DNA of 64,000 nucleotides from Kitasatospora albolonga (GTDB lineage Bacteria > Actinomycetota > Actinomycetes > Streptomycetales > Streptomycetaceae): positions 6,938,001-7,002,000 of the forward strand of contig CP020563.1 of assembly GCA_002082585.1 (NCBI GenBank). The letters are read 5' to 3'. The notes beneath the pieces are model-generated. The model did not search any database. It saw only the letters and a program-made list of their open reading frames with translations, and had not been told where the DNA came from. The position numbers and the translations under genes are program-made. Shown here one piece after another: positions 50,839-59,310 of this stretch; position 1 is the first letter of the stretch, and each line of letters begins with the position of its first letter.

Positions 50839-52671
50839 TCAGCCCGCCACGACCGCGCCCTCCCGCTCCTGGCCCCGGCTGCCCGTCGCGATCCGGAGGG
50901 CCGCCACCAGGTCCCGGTACAGGCCGTCGGTGACGAGGAGTTCGTCGTGCGTGCCGGTGGCCCGGCGCAGACCGTCCTCCATGACGATGATCCGGTCGGC
51001 CTCCACCACCGTGGACAGGCGGTGGGCGATGGTGATCACGGCGCCCCGGGAGGCGACGCGCACGATCGCGTCGTGGATCGCGGCCTCGGTCACTCCGTCG
51101 AGCTGGGCGGTCGCCTCGTCGAGGAGCAGGATCTCGGGCTCGCCGACCAGGGCGCGCGCCAGCGCGATGCGCTGCCGCTCGCCACCGGAGATCACCGTGC
51201 CGTCGAGCGGGGTGTCGAGACCGTTCTCCAGGGCGCGGACGCGTTCGTCGAGGCGGACGTCCCGTAGGACCGCCCAGAGTGCCTCCTCGTCCACATGGGG
51301 GTGGGTGTAGAGGAGGTTCTGCCGCAGGGTGCCCGCGACGAGGGGGGTGTCCTGTTCGACGTAGACGACGCGCTCGCGCAGATCGGCGAGGGCGTACCGG
51401 TCCAGCGGTACGCCGTCGAGGGCGACGGTCCCGCTCTCCGGCTCCAGGAAGCGGAGCACCAGCGAGAACAGCGTGGTCTTCCCGGCGCCGGAGGGGCCGA
51501 CGACGGCGGTGTGCCCGCGCCGGGCTATATCGAGGTCGACCCCGTTGAGCGCCCGGGGTGCGCCGGGCGCGTAACGGGCGTGGACATCGCGGAAGGTGAG
51601 CACCGGCGTACCGCTGCCGGTGACGGGGGCCGTGGCCGGTCCGGAGGCCGAGGCCGTACGGGTGTCCTCGGCCGGCAGCTCCTGGATCTCCCTGATCCGT
51701 GCGGCGGCGGCGAGCCCGGACTGGAGCAGCGAGACGGACTGGCCGAGCTGGGTCATCGGGTCGACGACGAGGAAGGCGTACAGCAGGAAGGCGACCAGGC
51801 CGGAGACGGTCAGCTCGCCGAGGCTCACCCGCCAGGCCCCGACCCCGAGGATGACCAGGACCGCGCCCTGGAAGCCGACACCGGTCAGCGTCCAGGAGAG
51901 CGCCTCGATCCGGACACCCCGCATGCTCTGGCGGAAGGACTCGCGGGCCTCGCCGAGGATGCGGTCGCTCTCCCAGGTCTCCGCCCGGCTGGCCTTGACC
52001 GTACGGATGGCGCGCAGGGCGCCCTCCAGTACGCCGCCGAGCCGTCCGATCGCGGCCTGCGCCTCCCGCTGGACCGCCGCGAGCGGGCGCATGACCAGGC
52101 CGATCGCACCGGCGATCACGACGATCGTGATGAGCATGACCAGCAGCAGGACCCAGTCCAGGGTGGCCATCAGCACCAGGGAGCCGGTGACCAGGACCAT
52201 CGAGCTGAAGAACTCCAGCGCGGTGGAGGAGGCGGCCTCCCGCAGCAGCAGGGTGTCGGAGGTGACCCGGGTGACCAGCTCGCCGGGGGAGCGGCGGCCG
52301 AGGCCCCCGACGGGGACGTGCAGCAGCCGCTTCACCATGCCGACGCGGGCGTCGAGCACGACCTGCTCGGCCAGCCGGCCGAGCATGATCAGCCTGATCC
52401 AGCCCACCCCCGAGCCGATGACCAGCAGCCCGACCAGGAGCCAGATGGCCCTGGCGATCGGGGCGCCGTCGTCGAGCCCGTCCAGGATTCCCTTGGTGGC
52501 GACCGGGGTCGCCAGGGTGGTCGCGGTGGTGACGAGGGTCAGCACGAAGGCCGTCAGCAGGGTCCACCGGTGCGGATGGACGAAGGACCAGAGCACCCGC
52601 AGGTTCGCGAAGCGCCTCACCGGATTCCCGGGTGGCCCGGCCCCTACCGCAGCCGTGTCTTCCACGTTCAC
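50839..52671 (-). CDS. ABC exporter, fused membrane and ATPase domains
   Basis: A 610-aa half-transporter (ABCB/MsbA type): six TM helices at about 30-320, then an ATPase with Walker A GPSGAGKT, signature ISGGERQRIALARAL, Walker B ILLLDEATAQLD and the switch region ITIAHRLSTVVEAD. Works as a homodimer exporting drugs or lipids. GTG at 52671 with GAGAGGG 8 nt upstream. Divergent from a TetR regulator across an 18-bp palindrome, the usual arrangement for an efflux pump and its repressor. Confidence 0.94.
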   Translation of the reverse strand: MNVEDTAAVGAGPPGNPVRRFANLRVLWSFVHPHRWTLLTAFVLTLVTTATTLATPVATKGILDGLDDGAPIARAIWLLVGLLVIGSGVGWIRLIMLGRLAEQVVLDARVGMVKRLLHVPVGGLGRRSPGELVTRVTSDTLLLREAASSTALEFFSSMVLVTGSLVLMATLDWVLLLVMLITIVVIAGAIGLVMRPLAAVQREAQAAIGRLGGVLEGALRAIRTVKASRAETWESDRILGEARESFRQSMRGVRIEALSWTLTGVGFQGAVLVILGVGAWRVSLGELTVSGLVAFLLYAFLVVDPMTQLGQSVSLLQSGLAAAARIREIQELPAEDTRTASASGPATAPVTGSGTPVLTFRDVHARYAPGAPRALNGVDLDIARRGHTAVVGPSGAGKTTLFSLVLRFLEPESGTVALDGVPLDRYALADLRERVVYVEQDTPLVAGTLRQNLLYTHPHVDEEALWAVLRDVRLDERVRALENGLDTPLDGTVISGGERQRIALARALVGEPEILLLDEATAQLDGVTEAAIHDAIVRVASRGAVITIAHRLSTVVEADRIIVMEDGLRRATGTHDELLVTDGLYRDLVAALRIATGSRGQEREGAVVAG

Positions 52672-52734
52672 GTGTCGACCCTCTCCCTCGCCTCTTTCCC
52701 CGGACCGCCTGATCGGCACTCCGGGATTCAAAAA

Positions 52735-52752
52735 TGGAACATTGCTGTTCCA
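52735..52752. promoter_or_regulatory. 18-bp perfect palindrome, TetR operator
   Basis: TGGAACA-TTGC-TGTTCCA with exact 7-bp arms in the AT-rich gap between the divergent ABC exporter and TetR genes; no competing palindrome in the gap. Confidence 0.75.
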
Positions 52753-52803
52753 AAATAGCAGGATGATTTCCCGTCCTGGGTGTTGATCTGCTAGCTTTGG
52801 CAC

Positions 52804-53403
52804 ATGAGTAGCGCATCTGTGGAGTCCGGAACGCGAAGTCGTACACGCCGCGCCATCCTCGGCGCGGCGGCCGAGGTGCTCGCCAGGGACCGGGCCGCCA
52901 CGCTCGCCGACATCGCTGAAGCCGCCGAGGTGGGGCGGAGCACGCTGCACCGCTACTTCCCCGACCGGGATGTCCTGATCAAGGCGGCCGTGGCCGACGC
53001 CTACCTGGTGATCCAGCAGTCGATCCAGGACGCGGCCGTGGACGAGGGCCCTCCCCTGGAGGCCCTGCGCCGTCTGGTCGCGGCGATGGTGGACACGGGC
53101 GACCGGATGGTGTTCCTGTACGGCGACTCCAGGGTCCTCGAGGACTTCGACGCGGAGGACGAGGGCGACGAGGAGGCGGGCGACGGGCCGGATTCCGTGC
53201 CCCGGATGATGACCGGCCTGATCGAGCGCGGTCAGGCGGACGGGGTGTTCGACCCGGACCTGGCCGTGCAGTGGGTCCAGGACACGTTGTGGGCGCTGGT
53301 CTACGCGGGCTGCGATGCGGCGGGGCGCGGCGTCCTGCCGCGGCACGGAGTCGCCGCCGCGGTCATGCGCATGCTCGAGAACGGCATTCGAACGCAGAGC
53401 TGA
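52804..53403 (+). CDS. TetR-family regulator of ABC exporter
   Basis: A 199-aa repressor with HTH RTRRAILGAAAEVLARDRAATLADIAEAAEVGRSTLHRYFPDRDVLI (14-60). The ligand domain has an acidic insert, DFDAEDEGDEEAGDGPDS. ATG at 52804 lacks a ribosome site, and TAGCTT lies 9 bp before it, so it is probably leaderless. Likely represses itself and the divergent exporter through the 52735 palindrome. The NmrA-like gene starts 16 bp downstream and is probably cotranscribed. Confidence 0.92.
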   Translation: MSSASVESGTRSRTRRAILGAAAEVLARDRAATLADIAEAAEVGRSTLHRYFPDRDVLIKAAVADAYLVIQQSIQDAAVDEGPPLEALRRLVAAMVDTGDRMVFLYGDSRVLEDFDAEDEGDEEAGDGPDSVPRMMTGLIERGQADGVFDPDLAVQWVQDTLWALVYAGCDAAGRGVLPRHGVAAAVMRMLENGIRTQS

Positions 53404-53419
53404 GGGGACGTGGGGCGCA

Positions 53420-54403
53420 GTGACGATCTTGGTGACCGGTGCGACCGGGAGTGTGGGGCGGCATGTGATCGGGGAGCTGCTCAGGGCGGGTGAGGACGTA
53501 CGGGCCCTGACCCGCAGGCCGGAGAGTGCGGGGCTGCCCGCCGGAGTACGGGTCCTCGCGGGCGACCTGGAGCGGACGGAAACGGTCCGGGAGGCCCTGG
53601 CCGGGGTCGAGAAGCTGTTCCTCTTCCCCGTGCCGGAGGCGGCCCAGGAGGTGGTCGACCTGGCCGTGGAGGCGGGGGTGCGCCGGATCGTCGTGCTCTC
53701 CTCCGCCGCCGTCACCGCGGGCTGGGACACCGACTTCCACCTGCCCGTCGAACGGGCCGTGGAGGCGTCCGGAGTGGAGTGGACCCATGTCCGGCCCGGC
53801 GAGTTCGCCGTCAACTCCCTGCATATGTGGGGGCCTTCGGTCCGGGCTCGCCGTACGGTCGTCGATCCGTACCCCGACAGCGCCGGAACCCCGGTCCATG
53901 AGTGGGACATCGCCGACGTGGTGGCCGCCGCGCTCGTCGAGGACCGGCACACGGGCATCGCCTACACCCTGTCGGGGCCGCAGGAGGTGACCAACCGGGA
54001 GAAGGTGGCCGCGATCGCCGAGGCCATCGGTGAGGAGATCCGCATCGAGACGGTGACCGCGGCCGAGGCCCGCGCCTTCTACCACGCGCAGGGCGGCTGG
54101 GCCGCGGCCAACGCCGACTTCCTCTTCGGTTACGAGGACTACTCCGGCGCCGAGTTGGGCCCTGGTGCCGAGTGGGAACCGGGTGCCGCGTCGGGTCCTG
54201 GTGCCGGGTCGGACTCCGTTGCCGGGTCGGGCCCCGGCGGCTCCGGCGAGTCCGGCGACGAGGGCGACGAGGGCGACAAGGCTCAGGAGGAGCAGGCGGA
54301 ACCCGGGGCGACCCCGGGGGCGGTGACCGCCGACACGGTGACCGGCCGGCCCGCGCGCCCGTACACCGCGTGGGCGCGCGACCACGCCGCCGACTTCCGC
54401 TGA
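53420..54403 (+). CDS. NmrA-like NAD(P)-binding protein with low-complexity insert
   Basis: A 327-aa atypical SDR. The Rossmann motif TGATGSVGRHV is near the start (6-16), followed by DLERTETVREAL and HVRPGEFAVNSLHMW. Residues about 242-310 are a Gly/Pro/Ser/Glu-rich stretch (GPGAEWEPGAASGPGAG then GESGDEGDEGDKAQEEQ) inserted just before the conserved end RPYTAWARDHAADFR. The tail after the insert resembles the normal C-terminus of this family, so the insert is an expansion within an intact protein. GTG at 53420; short GGGG site. Function unknown. Confidence 0.85.
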   Translation: MTILVTGATGSVGRHVIGELLRAGEDVRALTRRPESAGLPAGVRVLAGDLERTETVREALAGVEKLFLFPVPEAAQEVVDLAVEAGVRRIVVLSSAAVTAGWDTDFHLPVERAVEASGVEWTHVRPGEFAVNSLHMWGPSVRARRTVVDPYPDSAGTPVHEWDIADVVAAALVEDRHTGIAYTLSGPQEVTNREKVAAIAEAIGEEIRIETVTAAEARAFYHAQGGWAAANADFLFGYEDYSGAELGPGAEWEPGAASGPGAGSDSVAGSGPGGSGESGDEGDEGDKAQEEQAEPGATPGAVTADTVTGRPARPYTAWARDHAADFR

Positions 54404-54721
54404 CTGCTGCTTCGGCGCAGGGGGCGTCGGAGGGTGCCCCGGCCCTCGTCCGGCCGGGGCCCGGGGTAAGGGGCCTGGGGCCGCGATCCCGGTGGGTACG
54501 GGGCCTGGGATACGGGTCCCGGGACCGCGATCCGTGCCGGGCGTTCGGGCCGTGTCGAGCGTTCGGGGCAGGATCGCGGCCGTGTCGAGCGCTCGGGCCG
54601 GACCGCGGCCCCGGGTCGTCCCCCGGCCGTCCCCGGGACGGCCGCTCTTCGGACGCGTGGGCGGCCTCCCCGGCGACCCCCTGCCCGGGGAGCGGGCGGG
54701 CCGCTCACTACCCTGGAGCGA
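54404..54721. other. 318-bp intergenic region with terminator and direct repeats
   Basis: Holds the hairpin at 54436-54460 and 30-bp-spaced near-identical copies of GGCCGTGTCGAGCG(T/C)TCGGG at 54548 and 54578. No ORF supported. Confidence 0.55.
54436..54460 (+). terminator. 9-bp GC hairpin after NmrA-like gene
   Basis: GCCCCGGCC pairs exactly with GGCCGGGGC around a 7-nt loop, 32 bp past the stop. Confidence 0.6.
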
Positions 54722-56833
54722 GTGAGTGAGTTGAGCGAGACGACCCCGCAGCCCGCCCGGCCCCCGCGCACGGCCGATCCCGAACCCCCGCAGGACGAGG
54801 TGATCCCGCCTCTGACCCCGGCTCCCGTGCCCGGGCAGCCGTACACGCAGGCCCCGGGGCCTGCGGCCGGTCACCCTCCCCGGTCGGCCACCCCGCCCCC
54901 GCAGCCGGTCGCCCCGGCTCCGCAGCGGATACCCGCCGAGCCCGGACAGCCGACCCTCGGCCCGCAGTACGCCCAGCCCGAGCCGGGCCCGCAGTTCTCC
55001 GAGCCGCAGGCCGTACCGGGCCCTCATACGCAGCCCGCCCCCGGCCCCCGGTTCGCCGAGCCTCGGCCCGCGCCGGGACCGCAGGCCCAGCCCGAGCCCG
55101 GCCCGCACGCGCAGCTCGCACCGGGCCCGCAGTTCTCCGAGCCGCAGGCCGTACCTGGCCCGCATACGCAGCCCGCACCGGGTCCCCGGTTCTCCGAGCC
55201 CCCGTCCGCACCGGACCCGCACCGGCAGCCCGAGCCCGGCCCGCAGGCCGTACCGGGACCGCATGCCCACCCCGCGCCGGACGCGCAGTTCTCCGGCCCC
55301 CCGTCCGTACCGGACCCGCACGCCCGCCCCGCCCCCGGACTGCAGTTCGACGAGCCCCACCTCACCCCCGGCCCTCAGTTCGCCGACGTACAGGTTCCGC
55401 AAACGGCCCCCGGCCTGCCGCACGTGCCGACGGGGCCCGGACCGCAGCACGTCCCGTCGCAGGCTCCGCAGCAGCCCCACGGCGTCGGCGGTGTACAGCC
55501 GGGCGGTGCGGCGGGTCAGGGGGCGCAGCCCGGGCCCGGGGCGGCGCAGGGGCCTCAGGGTGGCGCGCTCCTCCAGTACCGGTTCGACGGTCCCGAGGAC
55601 GCCCCCGTCCTGGTGATCGGGCCCTCCCTCGGGACGACCTGGCATATGTGGGACCGTCAGATACCCGAGCTGTCCCAGCACTGGCGGGTCTTCCGCTACG
55701 ACCTGCCCGGCCACGGCGGCGCCCCCGCCCACGCGGCCCACTCCGTCGTCGAGCTGGCGGACCGGCTGCTCGCGACGCTCGACGGGCTCGGGGTCCAGCG
55801 GTTCGGCTATGTGGGCTGCTCGATCGGCGGGGCGGTCGGCGCCGACCTGGCCCTGCGCCACCCGCACCGGATCGCCTCGCTGGCGCTCGTCGCCTCCTCG
55901 CCCCGGTTCGGCACCGCCGACGAGTTCCGTCAGCGCGGGGTGATCGTCCGCACCAACGGCCTGGAGCCGATGGCCCGCACCGCGCCGGAGCGCTGGTTCA
56001 CCCCCGGCTTCGCCGCCGCGCAGCCCGCCATCGTGGAGTGGGCCGTACAGATGGTCCGCACCACCGACCCCGGCTGCTACATCGCGGCCTGCGAGGCGCT
56101 GGCGGCCTTCGACATCCGCGACCACCTGGGCCGGATCGGTGTCCCGACGCTGGTCCTGGTCGGCGCGGAGGACCAGGTCACCGGGCCCGCCGAGGCGCGC
56201 ACGCTGGTCGCCGGGATACCGGACGCCCGCCTCGCGCTCGTCCCCGGCGCCTCCCATCTGGCCCCGGTCGAGCAGCCCGCGGCCGTCTGCGACCTGCTGC
56301 TGACGCACTTCTCCGCCGCCTGGCAGGACGCGCCCACCGCCCTCACGGTGGCGCCCCCGGTCCCCGGGCCCGCGACCCCCGCCACCCCGTTCGCACCTCT
56401 CGCCGAGATCGCCCCGGCGCCCGGCGCGCCCGAGGCCGCGGGGCCGGAGCGGGGCGACCGGTACGAGCGGGGCACGAAGGTGCGCCGCGAGGTGCTGGGG
56501 GACGCCCATGTCGACGCGGTGAACGCCTCGGCCGACGCGTTCACCGAGGACTTCCAGGAGCTGGTCACCCGGTACGCCTGGGGTGAGGTCTGGAGCCGGG
56601 ACGGGCTCGACCGCCGCACCCGCAGCTGCGTCACCCTCACCGCGCTCGTCGCCTCCGGCCACCTGGAGGGGCTGGCCGCGCACACCCGCGCGGCTCTGCG
56701 CAACGGCCTGACGCCCGCCGAGATCAAGGAGGTTCTGCTCCAGAGCGCCGTCTACTGCGGCATCCCGGCCGCCGGAGCCGCCTTCACGATCGCGCAGTCC
56801 GTGATCCAGGAGGAAACCACCCCGCCCGCATAG
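54722..56833 (+). CDS. pcaL: PcaD-PcaC fusion (enol-lactonase / carboxymuconolactone decarboxylase) with repeat extension
   Basis: A 703-aa protein with three parts. Residues 1-281 are a Pro/Gln/Gly-rich, probably disordered extension with internal repeats. Residues 282-545 are an alpha/beta hydrolase like 3-oxoadipate enol-lactonase: nucleophile S367 in GYVGCSIGG, histidine in GASHLAPVEQP. Residues about 595-700 are a carboxymuconolactone decarboxylase domain (AWGEVWSRDGLDRRTRSCVT, LKE/AEIKEVLLQSAVYCGIPAA). PcaD-PcaC fusions (PcaL) occur in Streptomyces protocatechuate operons, but here no other pca gene is adjacent. GTG at 54722 with GGAG just upstream. Catabolic role plausible; the extension is unlike known PcaL. 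Confidence 0.85.
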   Translation: MSELSETTPQPARPPRTADPEPPQDEVIPPLTPAPVPGQPYTQAPGPAAGHPPRSATPPPQPVAPAPQRIPAEPGQPTLGPQYAQPEPGPQFSEPQAVPGPHTQPAPGPRFAEPRPAPGPQAQPEPGPHAQLAPGPQFSEPQAVPGPHTQPAPGPRFSEPPSAPDPHRQPEPGPQAVPGPHAHPAPDAQFSGPPSVPDPHARPAPGLQFDEPHLTPGPQFADVQVPQTAPGLPHVPTGPGPQHVPSQAPQQPHGVGGVQPGGAAGQGAQPGPGAAQGPQGGALLQYRFDGPEDAPVLVIGPSLGTTWHMWDRQIPELSQHWRVFRYDLPGHGGAPAHAAHSVVELADRLLATLDGLGVQRFGYVGCSIGGAVGADLALRHPHRIASLALVASSPRFGTADEFRQRGVIVRTNGLEPMARTAPERWFTPGFAAAQPAIVEWAVQMVRTTDPGCYIAACEALAAFDIRDHLGRIGVPTLVLVGAEDQVTGPAEARTLVAGIPDARLALVPGASHLAPVEQPAAVCDLLLTHFSAAWQDAPTALTVAPPVPGPATPATPFAPLAEIAPAPGAPEAAGPERGDRYERGTKVRREVLGDAHVDAVNASADAFTEDFQELVTRYAWGEVWSRDGLDRRTRSCVTLTALVASGHLEGLAAHTRAALRNGLTPAEIKEVLLQSAVYCGIPAAGAAFTIAQSVIQEETTPPA
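54983..55201. repeat. Intragenic 138-bp-period repeat in pcaL extension
   Basis: Residues 88-114 and 134-160 (PGPQFSEPQAVPGPHTQPAP then GPRF(A/S)EP) are the same apart from Ala/Ser, spaced 46 residues. Shorter PGPH and QFSEP elements recur through residues 80-222. Confidence 0.85.
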
Positions 56834-56845
56834 CAGGATGGACCC

Positions 56846-57499
56846 ATGAACGCATCTCCCGAGGGACTCACGCTCACCAAGAAGACCCACTCCTGCGTGC
56901 GGATCGAGAAGGAGGGGCGCGTCCTGGTCATCGACCCGGGCGGCTTCTCCGAGGACGACGCGGCCCTGGGCGCCGACGTACTCCTGGTCACGCACGAGCA
57001 CCCGGACCACTTCAACGAGGCGCGGCTGCGGGCGGGGCTCGAGGCCAATCCGGCGGCGGAGGTCTGGACGCTGCGGAGCGTGGCGGACCAGCTCTCGGCC
57101 GCCTTCCCGGGGCGCGTGCACACGGTGGGCGACGGCGACGCGTTCTCGGCGGCCGGGTTCGACGTCACCGTGCACGGGGAGCTGCACGCGGTGATCCACC
57201 CGGACATCCCGAGGATCACCAACGTCGGCTTCCTGGTGGACGGTTCGGTCTTCCACCCCGGCGACGCGCTCACCGTCCCCGACCGCCCCGTGGACACCCT
57301 GCTGCTGCCGGTGATGGCCCCCTGGAACAAGATCTCCGAGGTCATCGACTACGTACGCGAGGTGAAGCCGCGCCGTGCGATCGATGTCCACGACGCCCTG
57401 CTCACGGACCTCGCGAGGCCGATCTACGACAACCAGATCGGTGCCCTGGGCGGCGCCGACCACGGCCGGCTGGCCCCGGGAGGCGTCACGGAACTGTGA
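56846..57499 (+). CDS. MBL-fold metal-dependent hydrolase
   Basis: A 217-aa metallo-beta-lactamase-fold protein; THEHPDHF (49-56) gives H50, H52, D54 and H55 metal ligands, with further ligands in HAVIHPD, HPGDAL and DVHDAL. Similar to UlaG/YtnP-like L-ascorbate-6-phosphate lactonase-type proteins. Substrate unknown. ATG at 56846 after AGGATGG, 12 bp from the pcaL stop, so likely cotranscribed. Confidence 0.88.
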   Translation: MNASPEGLTLTKKTHSCVRIEKEGRVLVIDPGGFSEDDAALGADVLLVTHEHPDHFNEARLRAGLEANPAAEVWTLRSVADQLSAAFPGRVHTVGDGDAFSAAGFDVTVHGELHAVIHPDIPRITNVGFLVDGSVFHPGDALTVPDRPVDTLLLPVMAPWNKISEVIDYVREVKPRRAIDVHDALLTDLARPIYDNQIGALGGADHGRLAPGGVTEL

Positions 57500-57541
57500 G
57501 CCCGGCGGCCGCTGTCAGTGGGAGCCGCTAGGTTGGCTGCC

Positions 57542-58321
57542 ATGCGCATCGCGACCTATAACGTCAATTCGATCACCGCCCGGCTGCCGAGGCTCCTGGC
57601 CTGGCTGGAGAGCAGCGGCACCGATGTGCTGTGCGTCCAGGAGACCAAGTGCACGGCCGAGCAGTTCCCCGCCGAAGCCCTCCGCGAGCTGGGGTACGAG
57701 TCCGCCGTCAACGCCACGGGCCGGTGGAACGGGGTCGCGCTGCTCTCCCGGGTCGGCCTCGCCGACGTCGTCACCGGGCTGCCCGGCGGCCCGGAGTACG
57801 ACGGGGCGCAGGAGCCCCGCGCGATCTCCGCGACCTGCGGCCCGGTGCGGCTCTGGTCGGTCTACGTCCCCAACGGCCGGGAGGTCGAGCACCCGCACTA
57901 CGCGTACAAGCTGGCCTGGCTGGAGGCCCTGCGGAAGGCCGTGGCGGCGGACGCGGCGGGGGCGACGCCGTTCGCGGTCCTGGGCGACTTCAATGTGGCC
58001 CCGACCGACGAGGACGTCTGGGACCCGGCGCTCTTCGAGGGCGCCACGCACGTCACGCCCGCCGAGCGCGCCGCCCTCTCGGCCCTGGAGGGGGAGGGGC
58101 TGGGCGAGGTCGTCCCCCGCCCGCTCAAGTACGACCGCGCGTACACCTTCTGGGACTACCGGGAGCTCCGCTTCCCCAAGAACAAGGGCATGCGGATCGA
58201 CCTGACCTTCGGCAACCCCGCGTTCACCGCCGCCGTCAAGGACAGTTACGTCGACCGCGAGGAGCGCAAGGGCAAGGGCGCCTCCGACCACGCCCCCGTG
58301 GTGGTGGACCTCGACCTCTGA
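57542..58321 (+). CDS. xthA: Exodeoxyribonuclease III
   Basis: A 259-aa AP endonuclease/3'-5' exonuclease of base excision repair. Metal and catalytic motifs: MRIATYNVNS, LCVQETK (E34), GDFNVAPTDEDVW, MRIDLTFG and the terminal SDHAPVVVDLDL. ATG at 57542; no strong ribosome site. The stop codon starts a 27-bp in-frame repeat. Convergent with an SDR gene. Confidence 0.95.
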   Translation: MRIATYNVNSITARLPRLLAWLESSGTDVLCVQETKCTAEQFPAEALRELGYESAVNATGRWNGVALLSRVGLADVVTGLPGGPEYDGAQEPRAISATCGPVRLWSVYVPNGREVEHPHYAYKLAWLEALRKAVAADAAGATPFAVLGDFNVAPTDEDVWDPALFEGATHVTPAERAALSALEGEGLGEVVPRPLKYDRAYTFWDYRELRFPKNKGMRIDLTFGNPAFTAAVKDSYVDREERKGKGASDHAPVVVDLDL

Positions 58322-58396
58322 GCCCGAGCCGCGAGGGCCGGCCGCTGAGCCCGAGCCGCTGCGGGGTGGTCCGGGGAGGCTCCGAGCCGCTGCGGG
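58319..58396. repeat. Tandem repeats beginning at the xthA stop
   Basis: TGAGCCCGAGCCGC at 58319-58332 (true stop) recurs at 58346-58359, and CCGAGCCGCTGCGGG at 58351-58365 recurs at 58382-58396. Confidence 0.8.
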
Positions 58397-58409
58397 CGGC
58401 CCGGGAGGG

Positions 58410-58438
58410 CCCGGACCGCCGAGGGGCGGCGGTCCGGG
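58410..58438. terminator. Perfect 11-bp hairpin, convergent genes
   Basis: CCCGGACCGCC pairs exactly with GGCGGTCCGGG around 7 nt between xthA and the SDR gene. Confidence 0.75.
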
Positions 58439-58453
58439 GAGGGCGGTGGCGGG

Positions 58454-58509
58454 CTCAGTGCACCGAGAACCCGCCGTCCACCTCAGTGCACCGAGAACCC
58501 GCCGTCCAC
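58454..58509. repeat. Exact 28-bp tandem duplication of an SDR 3' end
   Basis: Bases 58454-58481 and 58482-58509 are identical. The second copy encodes the last residues and stop of the SDR on the minus strand; the first is a non-coding duplicate. Complete identity implies recent origin. Confidence 0.92.
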
Positions 58510-59262
58510 AAAGACCGACTGCCCGGTGACGTACGCGGAGGACCGCCCCGCCAGGAACACCGCCGCCCCCGCGAAGTCGTCCACCAGCCCGTTGCGGCCG
58601 ACCAGCGTGCGGGCGGCGAGCGCGGCGACCTTCTCCGGGTCGGCGGAGAGCTGGGTGTTGAGCGGCGTCGGAACGAACCCCGGCACCAGGGTGTTCACGG
58701 TGACGCCGTACGGTGACCACGCCTCGGCCTGGGAGCGGGCCAGCGACTCCAGGGCGCCCTTGGACACCCCGTACGCCCCGCTGTTCACAAAGGCCCGGTG
58801 CGCCTGCTGCGAGGTGATGTGGATGATCCGCCCGTACCCCCGCTCGGCCATCCCGGGGCCGAACCGCTGTCCCAGCAGGAACGGCGCCTTGAGGTTCACC
58901 GTCATCGTGGTGTCCCAGACGTCCTCGCCGAGCTCACCGAACGGCGGACGCAGGTTGATCCCGGCGCAGTTGACGAGGATGTCCGGCTCCCCGAAGGCTT
59001 CGACTGCCCCCTCGGCCGCCGTACGCACCCCCTCGGCGGTCCCCAGATCGGCGCTCACCCAGGCGGCCCGGCACCCCTCGGCCTCCAGCTCCCCGACGGT
59101 CGCCTTCAGCTCGGCCTCCCGCCGGGCCACGACGACCACGCTCGCCCCGGCCCGGGCGAGGGCGTCGGTGATGCCCCGCCCGATCCCGGAGCTGCCTCCG
59201 GTCACCACGGCGACCCGTCCGGCCAGCGAGAACAGCTCCGACAGATACGTATGCGTACTCAT
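58483..59262 (-). CDS. Short-chain dehydrogenase (gluconate 5-dehydrogenase-like)
   Basis: A 259-aa SDR: cofactor motif TGGSSGIG (21-28), NCAGI, catalytic serine in HITSQQA, YGVSK, and the C-terminal VTGQSVFVDGGFSVH. ATG at 59262 with AAGG 8 nt upstream. The AraC regulator ends 48 bp upstream in the same orientation, so they may share a transcript. Substrate unknown; sugar acid or polyol dehydrogenase is plausible. Confidence 0.92.
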   Translation of the reverse strand: MSTHTYLSELFSLAGRVAVVTGGSSGIGRGITDALARAGASVVVVARREAELKATVGELEAEGCRAAWVSADLGTAEGVRTAAEGAVEAFGEPDILVNCAGINLRPPFGELGEDVWDTTMTVNLKAPFLLGQRFGPGMAERGYGRIIHITSQQAHRAFVNSGAYGVSKGALESLARSQAEAWSPYGVTVNTLVPGFVPTPLNTQLSADPEKVAALAARTLVGRNGLVDDFAGAAVFLAGRSSAYVTGQSVFVDGGFSVH

Positions 59263-59310
59263 GTTCGTACCTTAGTGGTCCCGTGGAGCCGTGACCGGGA
59301 CCGGGGGAGT

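Noticed and set aside
53363..57463. 1366-aa minus-strand frame with Arg/Gly/Leu repeats
   Set aside because: The repeats are the complement of the pcaL Pro/Gln repeats, and the frame runs antisense to four supported genes.
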